Shown here: positions 52,158 through 59,946 of the stretch, in pieces
Layout: each line of letters begins with the position of its first letter
How positions within the stretch are numbered: position 1 is the stretch's first letter
Origin: Lachnospiraceae bacterium
GTDB taxonomy: Bacteria > Bacillota_A > Clostridia > Lachnospirales > Lachnospiraceae
Length of the DNA stretch: 64,000 nt
Reading direction: 5' to 3'
Assembly: GCA_009911175.1 (NCBI GenBank)
Contig: QXWX01000016.1
Span: 1-64,000 of the forward strand
Notes under the pieces: model-generated
The model's database searches: none
The model's input: the letters and a program-made list of their open reading frames with translations, nothing else
What the model was told of the DNA's origin: nothing
Program-made: the position numbers and the translations under genes

Positions 52158-52667
52158 TCACGACAGTACATTGATCGCCGCCTCCCCAAAGAAATACCCT
52201 GCCCCGATAAATACCAGGTTCCAGAGGAATACCCCCATAGCCGAGCTTACCGTGTACACGCGGAAATCCATCCGCACCACTCCTGCCGGAATCGAGATCA
52301 GTGTACGAACCATGGGAAGCAGCTTGCTTACAAACACACCCGCGCCGCCCTTTTCCCGCAGCATTTTTATCTTGTCCTCGATCAGGGGCCGCTGCTTTGG
52401 AAATTTTTTGAAGTAGAATTCCAGCAGCTTCTGACCTCCCAGCCGCCCCAGAAAATACAGCACCCAGCTCCCGGCCAGTCCCGCGCCTACGGAGATCAGC
52501 AGTACAAGCGGAAAGCTGATCTCTCCCCTTGCCGCCCAGATTCCCGCCAGCGGCATGATCACCCCTGCCGGAAAGCCCGGAAGGTTCAGGTATTCCAGGA
52601 ACACGATCACGAATATAAAAAACGCGCCGTACTGCAGAAAAAATTGTGTCAATGTCTGGATCGTCAT
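52158..52667 (-). CDS. DedA/VTT-family membrane protein
   Basis: 169 residues with four to five hydrophobic segments. The DedA hallmark is present: an N-terminal FVIVFLEYLNLPGFPAGVIM, GAGLAGSWVLYFLGRLGG, then the FVSKLLPMVRTLISIPAGVV block with the conserved Arg and Pro. DedA proteins flip phospholipids such as undecaprenyl phosphate or phosphatidylethanolamine and help keep membrane energy and division normal. At 169 residues it is somewhat shorter than the usual ~200. It lies upstream of the two-component genes on the same strand with a 166-bp gap. Confidence 0.88.
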   Translation of the reverse strand: MTIQTLTQFFLQYGAFFIFVIVFLEYLNLPGFPAGVIMPLAGIWAARGEISFPLVLLISVGAGLAGSWVLYFLGRLGGQKLLEFYFKKFPKQRPLIEDKIKMLREKGGAGVFVSKLLPMVRTLISIPAGVVRMDFRVYTVSSAMGVFLWNLVFIGAGYFFGEAAINVLS

Positions 52668-52857
52668 AATGCCAGCCCCCTTTCTTTGATTATCCTTATT
52701 CTACCGGACATATCTAAAGCGGACTGTTAGAACAAACAAAAGAATTTCTTAAGAAAATTAAAGAAAAAGTGAATCTGCTTCGCGCTTCATATGAAGGTAA
52801 TGCCTGTATATATTCCTCACCATTTATTAAAATTTTGTGTATTTTTTACAAACCACA

Positions 52858-52886
52858 TTGCCATCCGCAGAACTTTGATATATAAT
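52858..52886 (+). promoter_or_regulatory. Sigma-A promoter upstream of the small ORF and adenosyltransferase
   Basis: TTGCCA (52858-52863), 17 bp, TATAAT (52881-52886). Transcription would begin near 52893, immediately before a 14-bp hairpin. The remainder of 52668-52857 is intergenic with no clear feature. Confidence 0.75.
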
Positions 52887-52894
52887 ATATACAT

Positions 52895-52930
52895 AAGTAA
52901 CTGTTTCACTCTTTGATGAAATGGTTGCTT
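52895..52930 (+). other. 14-bp leader hairpin
   Basis: AAGTAACTGTTTCA and TGAAATGGTTGCTT pair over all 14 positions (including three G-U pairs) around the loop CTCTTTGA. It starts at the predicted 5' end of the transcript, where it would stabilise the message or serve as a regulatory leader. It does not look like a cobalamin riboswitch. Confidence 0.5.
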
Positions 52931-52973
52931 GTATATCAATTTTTAGAAACTATATTATTACAAAAGGGGGACG

Positions 52974-53120
52974 ATGAATTATGAAAATTTTATGACCGTC
53001 ACCAGCAGTCCGGCTGACAGGTCATGTTGGATACGACGGTATACCTTGTATAAGGCCGAATGGCCAGAACGGGATACCTTTGTGTATACCTTGCGAGACG
53101 GCCGAATGGCCAGAATGTGA
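52974..53120 (+). CDS. Possible 48-residue small protein upstream of the adenosyltransferase
   Basis: ATG 52974 follows AAAAGGGGGACG, a strong ribosome binding site, and the promoter and leader lie directly upstream. The product begins MNYENFMTVTSSPADRSCWI and ends VYTLRDGRMARM. The second half overlaps two GC-rich repeat units; because the unit lengths differ by two bases the repeats do not keep one reading frame, so the peptide tail may be a by-product of the repeats. Function unknown; a leader peptide is possible. Confidence 0.4.
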   Translation: MNYENFMTVTSSPADRSCWIRRYTLYKAEWPERDTFVYTLRDGRMARM

Positions 53121-53136
53121 TACCCTTTGGGTATAC
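53039..53136. repeat. Two-unit tandem repeat with GGCCGAATGGCC hairpins
   Basis: Units begin with GTATACC at 53039 and 53084 and a third GTATAC occurs at 53131 (spacing 45 and 47 bp). Each holds GGCCGAATGGCCAGAA, which folds as GGCC-GAAT-GGCC, followed by GATACC. The last unit closes with ATACCC-TTT-GGGTAT. Conservation is at DNA level. Confidence 0.7.
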
Positions 53137-53210
53137 AATACAAAACATAAAACAGACCGCTGTATGATGTGGTCTGCAATCATTATAAAGTACCATAAGG
53201 GGATATGGCT

Positions 53211-53735
53211 ATGAGCATCTATACCAAGAAGGGGGACAGCGGGAAGACTTCGCTGATGGACGGCATCAGCGTGTCCAAGTCCGATGACAGGATCGAACTT
53301 CTGGGCACCATTGATGAGCTGAACAGTTCCATTGGGCTGGCAAAGGTCATTGCCGATCATCCGCTTTATGACGAACTTGCCAGAAGACAGCAGGAGCTGA
53401 TGCAGATGATGTCAGGGATCGCCGATCCTCGCAATCCCGACCATCGTTTCAGTAAGGAAGAAACTCTGATTTTGGAAGAAGGCATTGATCATATGGAGAG
53501 CTTGTTTCCAAGAATCAAGGACTCTGTCCTGTACGGCGGCTGTGAACAGTCCGCACGCCTGGATATGGCACGCGCAGTCGCAAGACGGGCCGAACGGCGG
53601 TTCCGGAAGGCAGCCGTGAATTACGGAGCAGATCCGAAGGCAATGCAGTATCTGAACCGTTTGTCTGATTACCTTTATGTAGCGGCACGCTATGCCGACT
53701 ATCTGGTTTCCGCACAGGAGGCGCAGACCTCATGA
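53211..53735 (+). CDS. PduO-type cob(I)alamin adenosyltransferase
   Basis: 174 residues from ATG 53211, eight bases after AAGGGG (the ATG two codons earlier is too close). The opening SIYTKKGDSGKTSLMDG is the ATP-binding signature of PduO/MMAB enzymes, LLGTIDELNSSIGLAK follows, and GGCEQSARLDMARAVARRAE near residue 105-125 is the second signature. It transfers the adenosyl group of ATP to cob(I)alamin to give coenzyme B12, needed by diol or glycerol dehydratase, ethanolamine lyase or mutases. It stands apart from any B12 cluster. A structured leader, a small ORF and repeats lie upstream. Confidence 0.93.
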   Translation: MSIYTKKGDSGKTSLMDGISVSKSDDRIELLGTIDELNSSIGLAKVIADHPLYDELARRQQELMQMMSGIADPRNPDHRFSKEETLILEEGIDHMESLFPRIKDSVLYGGCEQSARLDMARAVARRAERRFRKAAVNYGADPKAMQYLNRLSDYLYVAARYADYLVSAQEAQTS

Positions 53736-53835
53736 CAGGAAAACCTGTGGAAAACCTGCTCCTGACAGCTTTTCTTCATACTATATAAAAAGGCTGTCAT
53801 CGACGGTTTTCTACATACAAAAGCATGAATTTGAT

Positions 53836-53876
53836 AAAAAAAGCATCCCCGCGTCATTCACGGGAGATGCTTTTTT
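53836..53876. terminator. Bidirectional terminator between the adenosyltransferase and nucleotidyltransferase genes
   Basis: AAAAAAGCATCcCCCG and CGGGAGATGCTTTTTT form a strong stem with A and T runs on either side, between convergent genes. A second small dyad (TGACAGC/GCTGTCA) lies at about 53763-53799. Confidence 0.8.
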
Positions 53877-53899
53877 ATATCTCTTCTCTATGATAGATC

Positions 53900-54676
53900 T
53901 CATTTTTTCAATACGCTGTAGAAATACTGATTCAGCATTTCCCATGATTTCTTTTCTTCGTCCTTCAGCGCTGAAACATCCTCATCCATCCTGCTGATGC
54001 TTTGTTCTATATAGTCGATCAGTTTTTTATTTCTCTGTGCCTTGCCCAGCTCTGATGTAGCTCTCTTCTCTTGAAGAAGCTCTAATATGTAATCCTTCCA
54101 TTGCTCATCCAGCTTCTGCTTCACCAGTTCTTCAAACAGCATGGGCGGCATACTGCCCTCCTCCAGCAGCCAATTCGCCAGAAGCATCTGCCTGAGCAGG
54201 TAAAAATACTTGATCTGCCAGACTTCGTCATCCCGGAAATACGTCCGAAAGTCCAGAGATGCCGTGTGAAGATAATTGCGGGCACACTTCTTCACAGAGA
54301 AATATTCCGGCAGGATCTTCTGGAGCTCAAGCCCCTCCGGAGTAGACCGGTAAATCGTCGGCGACGCGAACCACTCATGCACCTCCGGCGTGGACCGGTA
54401 TACGAGACGCAGGACCCTGCGCAGATCCCACCCTTCCATATCCAGGAGGTCGTCCTGCTGCGCGTCGATCGAGTCCCGGATCTCCTCCAGTCGTAGATAT
54501 TCCTTCGGATCTCTTACATATATGAAACGCACATCATAATCACTGTTCGGGGAGGAAAATCCCCAGGCTCTGCTTCCGGCCTCTACAGCCCAGATGATCC
54601 TGACCTGCTCCCGCTGTTCTATTTCTTTTAATTTTGCCCGAATAATCGCATCCACTTTCATTCCCTCGCATTTCAT
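53900..54676 (-). CDS. RlaP/YcgL-type nucleotidyltransferase
   Basis: 258 residues from ATG 54676 (AGAAGG at seven bases). The nucleotidyltransferase core is GSRAWGFSSPNSDYDVRFIY near residue 34-53, with the G-S and D-x-D metal-binding pattern, then VHEWFASPTIYRS and a helical C-terminal half. This matches the predicted nucleotidyltransferases related to RNA-ligase-associated RlaP. Their substrate is not established; related DNA polymerase beta-like proteins modify RNA, antibiotics or proteins. Monocistronic and convergent with the adenosyltransferase gene. Confidence 0.82.
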   Translation of the reverse strand: MKCEGMKVDAIIRAKLKEIEQREQVRIIWAVEAGSRAWGFSSPNSDYDVRFIYVRDPKEYLRLEEIRDSIDAQQDDLLDMEGWDLRRVLRLVYRSTPEVHEWFASPTIYRSTPEGLELQKILPEYFSVKKCARNYLHTASLDFRTYFRDDEVWQIKYFYLLRQMLLANWLLEEGSMPPMLFEELVKQKLDEQWKDYILELLQEKRATSELGKAQRNKKLIDYIEQSISRMDEDVSALKDEEKKSWEMLNQYFYSVLKK

Positions 54677-54862
54677 ATTCTGTCCTTCTGTCATTCTAGT
54701 ATATAGCAGGCAATTTCTAAATGCAATGCTTACATTTTTAAATTTCTGTAAATTAAAGTTACTGTGTTACTGTTCACACGGTGTCGCGCACTGCCGCACG
54801 TCATCCGGCCAATTCAGTGATGAGGCGGGCATCCGGCCAGTAAGTAGCAGTTGCCGGCATCT

Positions 54863-55387
54863 TTATTCCGCCAGAGTCTCCGGCTCCGGATATGCTCCAC
54901 CGAAGGTCTCCACAGTCACTTTTTTCATTACCTGCGCTTCCAGAGGCCGGTCCTGATAATCCGTCGCGGTCTCCGCAATCCGATCGACCACGTCCATTCC
55001 CTCCGTCACTTTTCCAAATGCCGCATATGCCCCGTCCAGATGGGATGACTTCTTATGCATAATGAAAAACTGGGAGCCTGCGGAATCCGGATGCATGGCA
55101 CGTGCCATGGACAGCACTCCCGCGTCATGCTCCAGAAGATTCTCAAATCCGTTCTGTGAAAACTCTCCCCGGATGCTGTAGCCGGGACCACCCATACCGG
55201 TTCCGTCCGGACATCCGCCCTGAATCATAAAGCCGCTGATCACGCGGTGAAAGATCAATCCGTCGTAATACCCTTTCTTTACAAGGGAAATAAAATTCCG
55301 AACCGTGTTGGCCGCAATCTCCGGATACAGCTCTGCTTTCATGATATCGCCGTTCTCCATCTCAAATGTAACAACTGGATTCGCCAT
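54863..55387 (-). CDS. ppiB: Cyclophilin-type peptidyl-prolyl cis-trans isomerase
   Basis: 174 residues, the standard bacterial cytoplasmic cyclophilin. Active-site blocks are FHRVISGFMIQGGCPDGTG (Arg, Phe and Gln), RAMHPDSAGSQFFIMHKKSS and LDGAYAAFGKVTEGMDVVD. It speeds proline isomerisation in protein folding. No signal peptide, so cytoplasmic. Single gene. The region 54677-54862 downstream holds two GGCCGGATG direct repeats but nothing I can assign. Confidence 0.95.
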   Translation of the reverse strand: MANPVVTFEMENGDIMKAELYPEIAANTVRNFISLVKKGYYDGLIFHRVISGFMIQGGCPDGTGMGGPGYSIRGEFSQNGFENLLEHDAGVLSMARAMHPDSAGSQFFIMHKKSSHLDGAYAAFGKVTEGMDVVDRIAETATDYQDRPLEAQVMKKVTVETFGGAYPEPETLAE

Positions 55388-55570
55388 AGTCTTGTCCTCT
55401 TTTCCTTTTTATGTTTTCTTTGATTTTTGCTGAACAGTCCGTACCTATTGTAACGAAAAATCTGCCCCGCGTCAATTTATGTTTTTCAAATAAAACAATC
55501 CGCCTCATGATTTTTGCCTGCTCTGGTTGAAATGTACATATCTTTTTCTTTTTTTTAGTTACTTGTTATA

Positions 55571-55599
55571 TTGCCTGTTTTTCCATTCTCCGATATACT
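55571..55599 (+). promoter_or_regulatory. Sigma-A promoter of ugpC/msmK
   Basis: TTGCCT (55571-55576), 17 bp, TATACT (55594-55599), giving a ~40-nt leader to ATG 55647 with AAGGAGG. Confidence 0.65.
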
Positions 55600-55646
55600 A
55601 AGTCCAGAAACAAACGAAAAACATTTTCTTAAGGAGGCTATTTAAA

Positions 55647-56759
55647 ATGGCAAGTTTATCATTAAAGGGGATTCAGAAAATTTATCCTAACGGATTTCAT
55701 GCAGTGCAGGATTTTAATCTTGAGATTGAAGATAAGGAATTTATCATCTTCGTAGGACCTTCAGGATGTGGAAAGTCTACCACACTTCGTATGGTAGCTG
55801 GTCTGGAAGATATCTCCGGCGGTACTCTTACGATCGACGGCAAGGTTATGAACGACGTTGAGCCGAAGGATCGTGATATCGCAATGGTATTCCAGAACTA
55901 CGCTCTGTATCCGCATATGACAGTATATGACAACATGGCTTTCGGTCTGAAGCTTCGTAAAGTACCGAAGGATGAGATTGACAAGAAGGTTCGTGAAGCC
56001 GCAAGGATTCTTGACCTGGATAAGCTGCTTGACCGTAAGCCGAAGGCTCTTTCCGGTGGTCAGAGACAGCGTGTTGCCATGGGACGTGCCATTGTACGTA
56101 ATCCTAAGGTATTCCTGATGGATGAGCCTCTTTCAAACCTGGATGCTAAGCTGAGAGTTCAGATGCGTATCGAGATCTCCAAGATCCATGAGAGCCTGGG
56201 CGCAACCATCATCTACGTAACGCATGACCAGACAGAGGCTATGACCCTTGGTACCAGGATTGTTGTTATGAAGGACGGTATCGTACAGCAGGTAGATACT
56301 CCTCAGAACCTTTACAATACACCTTGCAACCTGTTCGTAGCAGGCTTCATCGGATCACCGCAGATGAACTTCCTGGATGCAGTTGTCAACATTTCCGGCA
56401 ATGACGTTTCTCTGAAGGTCGGCGATTATGTATTGAAGGTACCGGAGAATAAGAAGCAGGCTCTGATCAAGGGCAATTACAATGGAAAGACCGTTGTTCT
56501 TGGTATCCGTCCGGAGGATGTACATGATTCCGAAGAATTTATCGCTGCAAATCCTGACAGTGTTGTGGAATCTACCGTTAAGGTTTATGAACTGCTCGGC
56601 GCAGAAGTATATCTGTATTTCGATGTAGCAGGAACTCAGATGACCGCGCGTGTTAACTCACGTACACCGCTGAGAACCGGCGACAAGGCTGTATTTGCAC
56701 TGGAAATGGATCGGATCCATCTCTTTGACAAAGAAACAGAGTTGACTATTACAAACTAG
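55647..56759 (+). CDS. ugpC: Multi-sugar ABC transporter ATP-binding protein (UgpC/MsmK family)
   Basis: 370 residues with a complete ATPase: Walker A GPSGCGKST at about 38-46, signature LSGGQRQRVAMGRAIVRNPK near 135-154, Walker B FLMDEPLSNLD, and the switch His in VTHDQTEAM. The C-terminal ~130 residues form the OB/TOBE regulatory domains. In Firmicutes one such ATPase often energises many sugar importers and is encoded away from them, as here. Codon choice differs from the neighbours (frequent CGT and CTG, few rare codons), fitting strong expression, as do its own promoter and terminator. Confidence 0.95.
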   Translation: MASLSLKGIQKIYPNGFHAVQDFNLEIEDKEFIIFVGPSGCGKSTTLRMVAGLEDISGGTLTIDGKVMNDVEPKDRDIAMVFQNYALYPHMTVYDNMAFGLKLRKVPKDEIDKKVREAARILDLDKLLDRKPKALSGGQRQRVAMGRAIVRNPKVFLMDEPLSNLDAKLRVQMRIEISKIHESLGATIIYVTHDQTEAMTLGTRIVVMKDGIVQQVDTPQNLYNTPCNLFVAGFIGSPQMNFLDAVVNISGNDVSLKVGDYVLKVPENKKQALIKGNYNGKTVVLGIRPEDVHDSEEFIAANPDSVVESTVKVYELLGAEVYLYFDVAGTQMTARVNSRTPLRTGDKAVFALEMDRIHLFDKETELTITN

Positions 56760-56804
56760 TAGTTTAAAATAAGAATAGCAGCTTACGCTTCGGCGTGGCA
56801 AAAT

Positions 56805-56832
56805 AAAAGGCTGTACAGTGTACAGCCTTTTT
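56805..56832 (+). terminator. Terminator of ugpC/msmK
   Basis: AAAAGGCTGTACA and TGTACAGCCTTTTT form a perfect palindromic stem followed by T. Confidence 0.85.
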
Positions 56833-56912
56833 CATATTACGAATTGTTCCCGGCAGGCCGCAGACCTGCCGCGCCGAACAGCTGCCCTATGACGAACTCA
56901 CGGAGGAGGATC

Positions 56913-57830
56913 ATGGAATATACGACACAGCTGAACTCCGCTGTCAATGAACTGCAGCGGATCACCGGTATCAGACTGGAAGTTTCGGCAGACTCCGCCC
57001 AGGATGAGGAACGTGCTTTAAAGCAGCTCCGATGCCTGTGCAATGCCTACAAGGAAAAATTTAATAAAAATCATTTTCTGAAAAACCTCATGACCGGAAG
57101 TGTTTCTCCCGTAGAAGCAATGGAGGACGCGCTGCGTCTGCATATCGCTCCAGAGGAACCGCGTATCCTTTTTCTTCTGGAGAAGAAAGGTCCGCTGAAT
57201 GATACGGTAAAGGAGATTCTGAAGAATCTGTTTCCTTCTCAGACTAAGGCGTATCTGATTCCCATGACAGAATGCGGCGTTGCCATACTCCGCCCGGTAA
57301 AAGCCGCGGAATCCGAACAGGAGATCTCACAGCTCGCCCACATGATCGTGGATACTCTGAACGCGGAAGCCCTGACTCAGGTGTGGGTGGCATACAGCGG
57401 CGTGATCGGCCATCTTACCGATCTTGCCGGTGCCTGGCAGGAAACCAGTCTGGCATTGAAGGTGGGAAAGCTTTTCTATTCAGAGCAGACCGTATTTCCC
57501 TATAATCGGCTGGGGATCGGAAGGCTGATCTACCGGCTTCCTGTTCCGATCTGCGAGGGCTTTTTAAAAGAACTGTTTGGAAACGATATACCGGATTCCA
57601 TGGATGAAGAAACTATGGCAACTATCAACCGCTTTCTTCATAATAATCTGAATATCGCGGAGACCTCACGTCAGCTCCATATGCACCGCAACACACTGAT
57701 CTACCGTTTGGATCAGGTGGAAAAACGCACGGGACTGGATCTCCGCAGATTTGAGGATGCCATGACCTTTAAGATTGCGTCCCTGGTGATGAATTATTTA
57801 CAGACAGAAAGGAACTCAGAACATGAATGA
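56913..57830 (+). CDS. PucR/CdaR-type transcriptional regulator
   Basis: 305 residues from ATG 56913, directly behind GGAGGAGG; an open frame 23 codons longer has no site and overlaps the terminator. The C-terminal ~60 residues form the PucR-type helix-turn-helix: FLHNNLNIAETSRQLHMHRN, TLIYRLDQVEKRTGLDLRRF and a closing AMTFKIAS. The N-terminal ~230 residues are a GGDEF-like/GAF-type sensor typical of CdaR-type proteins that control sugar diacid or purine use. Its stop overlaps the start of the DUF6106 gene, so the two are coupled. Nearness to the sugar ATPase may be meaningful but is unproven. Confidence 0.85.
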   Translation: MEYTTQLNSAVNELQRITGIRLEVSADSAQDEERALKQLRCLCNAYKEKFNKNHFLKNLMTGSVSPVEAMEDALRLHIAPEEPRILFLLEKKGPLNDTVKEILKNLFPSQTKAYLIPMTECGVAILRPVKAAESEQEISQLAHMIVDTLNAEALTQVWVAYSGVIGHLTDLAGAWQETSLALKVGKLFYSEQTVFPYNRLGIGRLIYRLPVPICEGFLKELFGNDIPDSMDEETMATINRFLHNNLNIAETSRQLHMHRNTLIYRLDQVEKRTGLDLRRFEDAMTFKIASLVMNYLQTERNSEHE

Positions 57831-58323
57831 TGCTTTTTATGAACAACTTGTAACCAGGAAAACCAAGCCTCTGGATATATTGATCCGCATCCTGATCATT
57901 GTCTTCATTGCTGCGGTCGCAGTTGTAGGGACTTTGTTCATTGGTTTTCTCGCTTTTTTCATTGCCGTACTTCTGGCAATGGGCGCATACTATTTTATTT
58001 TCCCGCGTCTCAATGTCGAATATGAGTATACTCTTTTAAACTACGACATTGATGTTGCCGCCATTTTCAGCAAGGAAAAGCGGAAAAATATCACATCCTT
58101 TGATATCCGTCAGGCCGAGATCATTGCACCGAAGGGTTCTCCCAGACTGAATTCTTATCACCCCAATAAGACTCAGGACTTCTCTTCCGGCAATGCGGAC
58201 GCGAAGGTTTACGCAGTCATGATCCCGCTGGAACAGGGTGTCAGTTGTATCTATATGGAACCGGATCGGAAGATGCTGAATCATATGAAATCCTGGACCG
58301 GGATGAAGCTCTACGAAGACTGA
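57823..58323 (+). CDS. DUF6106-family membrane protein
   Basis: 166 residues. Opening MNDAFYEQLVTRKTKPLDIL is highly conserved in this clostridial family, followed by two membrane helices (~25-47 and 50-68: IIVFIAAVAVVGTLFIGFLA and FFIAVLLAMGAYYFIF) and a beta-rich cytoplasmic domain ending near HMKSWTGMKLYED. No function is known. It overlaps the preceding PucR-type gene by 8 bp and was probably acquired as a unit with it. Downstream is a long palindrome. Confidence 0.8.
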   Translation: MNDAFYEQLVTRKTKPLDILIRILIIVFIAAVAVVGTLFIGFLAFFIAVLLAMGAYYFIFPRLNVEYEYTLLNYDIDVAAIFSKEKRKNITSFDIRQAEIIAPKGSPRLNSYHPNKTQDFSSGNADAKVYAVMIPLEQGVSCIYMEPDRKMLNHMKSWTGMKLYED

Positions 58324-58339
58324 TCTGCAGTATGCAAAT

Positions 58340-58437
58340 GGGCGGCCGGAAAATCCTGTTTATCCGCAATCTATTGTTGTGAAATCTTACGGATCGCAGC
58401 AATGGATTGCAGATATACAGTCATTTTCCGGCCGCCC
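58340..58437. terminator. 98-bp near-palindrome, bidirectional terminator
   Basis: Outer arms GGGCGGCCGGAAAAT and ATTTTCCGGCCGCCC are perfect; inner arms CCGCAATCTATTG and CAATGGATTGCAG pair with few mismatches around a ~23-base centre. TTTATAT follows on the plus strand. It lies between convergent genes (DUF6106 and sirtuin). Confidence 0.65.
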
Positions 58438-58471
58438 TTTATATAGGTCATATGCGGAAAACCTGACGCAG

Positions 58472-59203
58472 CTATTTTACTTCGATCCGGCTCATGATCT
58501 GCCCAATCGACGCAGAGATCGACAGGTCCGCCCTCACCGCGCGGCCTGTATCAGATTTGTTGATGACCGCCAGATATTTTCCCCGGAAGTAATCAATAAA
58601 TCCGGCTGCCGGATAAACGACCAGCGACGTTCCGCCGATGATCATCATATCCGCATCCGTGATCGCGCGGATCGCTCCCTGTATCACCTGGGAATCCAGC
58701 CCTTCCTCATAAAGTACGACATCCGGCTTGACCAGTCCTCCGCACTTCTCGCATCTTGGAGCACCGTCTCCGTTTTTTACATATTCGGCATCATAAAACG
58801 TATGGCAATCCATACAGTAATTCCGCATAATACTTCCGTGCAGCTCGTATACCACTTTGCTGCCTGCCGCCTGATGCAGCCCGTCAATATTCTGTGTCAC
58901 AACGGCGGAAAGCTTTCCGGCCTTTTCCAGCTCTGCCAGCTTTAAATGCGCCGGATTCGGCTTTGCATCCAATATCATCATTTTCTCTTTGTAAAATTCA
59001 AAAAAGGCATCCGTGTGGGCCATGAAAAAGCTGTGGCTCACGACCTGTTCCGGAGAATACTTATATGCCTGATGGTAAATGCCGTCAGCGCTCCGGAAAT
59101 CCGGGATATTGCTCTCTGTCGATACTCCTGCGCCGCCAAAAAATACGATGCTTGAGCTTTCATCAATCATTTTCTGCAGCTGCTCTATTTCCTGATCATA
59201 CAT
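58472..59203 (-). CDS. cobB: NAD-dependent protein deacetylase/deacylase (Sir2 family)
   Basis: 243 residues from ATG 59203, seven bases after GGGAGGA. Sirtuin motifs are complete: FFGGAGVSTESNIPDFRSAD for NAD binding, TQNIDGLHQAAGS with catalytic His in YELHGSIMRNYC, a zinc site formed by CMDC and CEKC, and PDVVLYEEGLD, then GGTSLVVYPAAG. It removes acetyl or other acyl groups from lysines and links protein acylation to NAD. The gene begins 2 bp after the HD-domain gene, so both are probably co-transcribed. Confidence 0.94.
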   Translation of the reverse strand: MYDQEIEQLQKMIDESSSIVFFGGAGVSTESNIPDFRSADGIYHQAYKYSPEQVVSHSFFMAHTDAFFEFYKEKMMILDAKPNPAHLKLAELEKAGKLSAVVTQNIDGLHQAAGSKVVYELHGSIMRNYCMDCHTFYDAEYVKNGDGAPRCEKCGGLVKPDVVLYEEGLDSQVIQGAIRAITDADMMIIGGTSLVVYPAAGFIDYFRGKYLAVINKSDTGRAVRADLSISASIGQIMSRIEVK

Positions 59204-59205
59204 TT

Positions 59206-59823
59206 TCATTCCTCCCGGCAGTCCTCTTCCACATGTCCGCACTCGATATGCTTCTGAACGATCTCCTTCATACAATTCCATATAGTTTCCGAAGTTTCTT
59301 CAATCTTTTCATTCCTCTTATAGATCTGAGATTTTCTCACCTGATGCTCCTGCCAGCTGAGCCCGCCAGAAGCGTCATTCAAAAGGAGAGGCTGGAAGTT
59401 ATCCAGCAGATGCGCGTACTTTCCTTCCGGAGACTCGTAGGCTTCAAATTCCTCCCAGAGCTCACGGAAATACTTCCCCTGGTCCTCCGGCAGAAGGCCG
59501 AAGATCCGGTCAGCCGCGGCCTCCTCCCGTGCCCGCTTTGTTTCTGCTCCCGCGTCATCATATGCATAGGTATCTCCTGCGTCGATCTCCACCAGATCAT
59601 GGATCAGGACCATGAGCATGACCTTGCTGACATCCACCGGCTTCTCCGCATATTCCTGGAGCAGATATGCCATCAATGCAATATGCCAGGAATGCTCTGC
59701 ATCATTTTCCTTTCGTCCCGCGTCCGCCAGATAGGTCTGACGGAAGATATTCTTCACCTTATCAATCTCTACAATAAAACGGATCTGCTTTTCCAGCCTT
59801 TCCAGCTGCTGATTTTTCTCCAT
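59206..59823 (-). CDS. HD-domain phosphohydrolase (YfbR/HDDC2-like)
   Basis: 205 residues from the ATG of MEKNQQLERLEKQ, with AAGGAG upstream; the open frame extends 40 codons further without a site. The HD metal motifs are ENDAEHSWHIALMAYLLQEY (His), VLIHDLVEIDAGD (His-Asp and Glu/Asp) and DNFQPLLLND (last Asp), as in 5'-deoxynucleotidases of the YfbR and human HDDC2 group. It may hydrolyse deoxynucleoside monophosphates. It precedes the sirtuin gene. Confidence 0.88.
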   Translation of the reverse strand: MEKNQQLERLEKQIRFIVEIDKVKNIFRQTYLADAGRKENDAEHSWHIALMAYLLQEYAEKPVDVSKVMLMVLIHDLVEIDAGDTYAYDDAGAETKRAREEAAADRIFGLLPEDQGKYFRELWEEFEAYESPEGKYAHLLDNFQPLLLNDASGGLSWQEHQVRKSQIYKRNEKIEETSETIWNCMKEIVQKHIECGHVEEDCREE

Positions 59824-59911
59824 CTCTCTCTCCTTCATATTCAAAAATACTGACCGGTATGTAGCGTCCGGTCTCCTTAACGTACCCCCGAACATTTTTC
59901 CCTCTGTATAG

Positions 59912-59937
59912 AAAAAACAGGCCTTTTCAGCCTGTTC
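59912..59937 (-). terminator. Terminator of the DUF6465 gene
   Basis: AACAGGC (59916-59922) and GCCTGTT (59930-59936) form the stem, and an A6 run gives Ts on the minus strand. It lies 10 bp past the stop. Confidence 0.75.
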
Positions 59938-59946
59938 GCCCAATTG

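Noticed and set aside
53039..53136. Possible CRISPR array
   Set aside because: Only two full units, adjacent without unique spacers, and no cas genes.
52887..53210. Possible cobalamin riboswitch before the adenosyltransferase
   Set aside because: I could not find the conserved B12-box or a matching multi-stem layout; the region is filled by a simple hairpin, a small ORF and repeats.
53022..53360. Minus-strand frames across the repeats before the adenosyltransferase
   Set aside because: They translate the palindromic repeats and the antisense of the adenosyltransferase start; no ribosome binding site.
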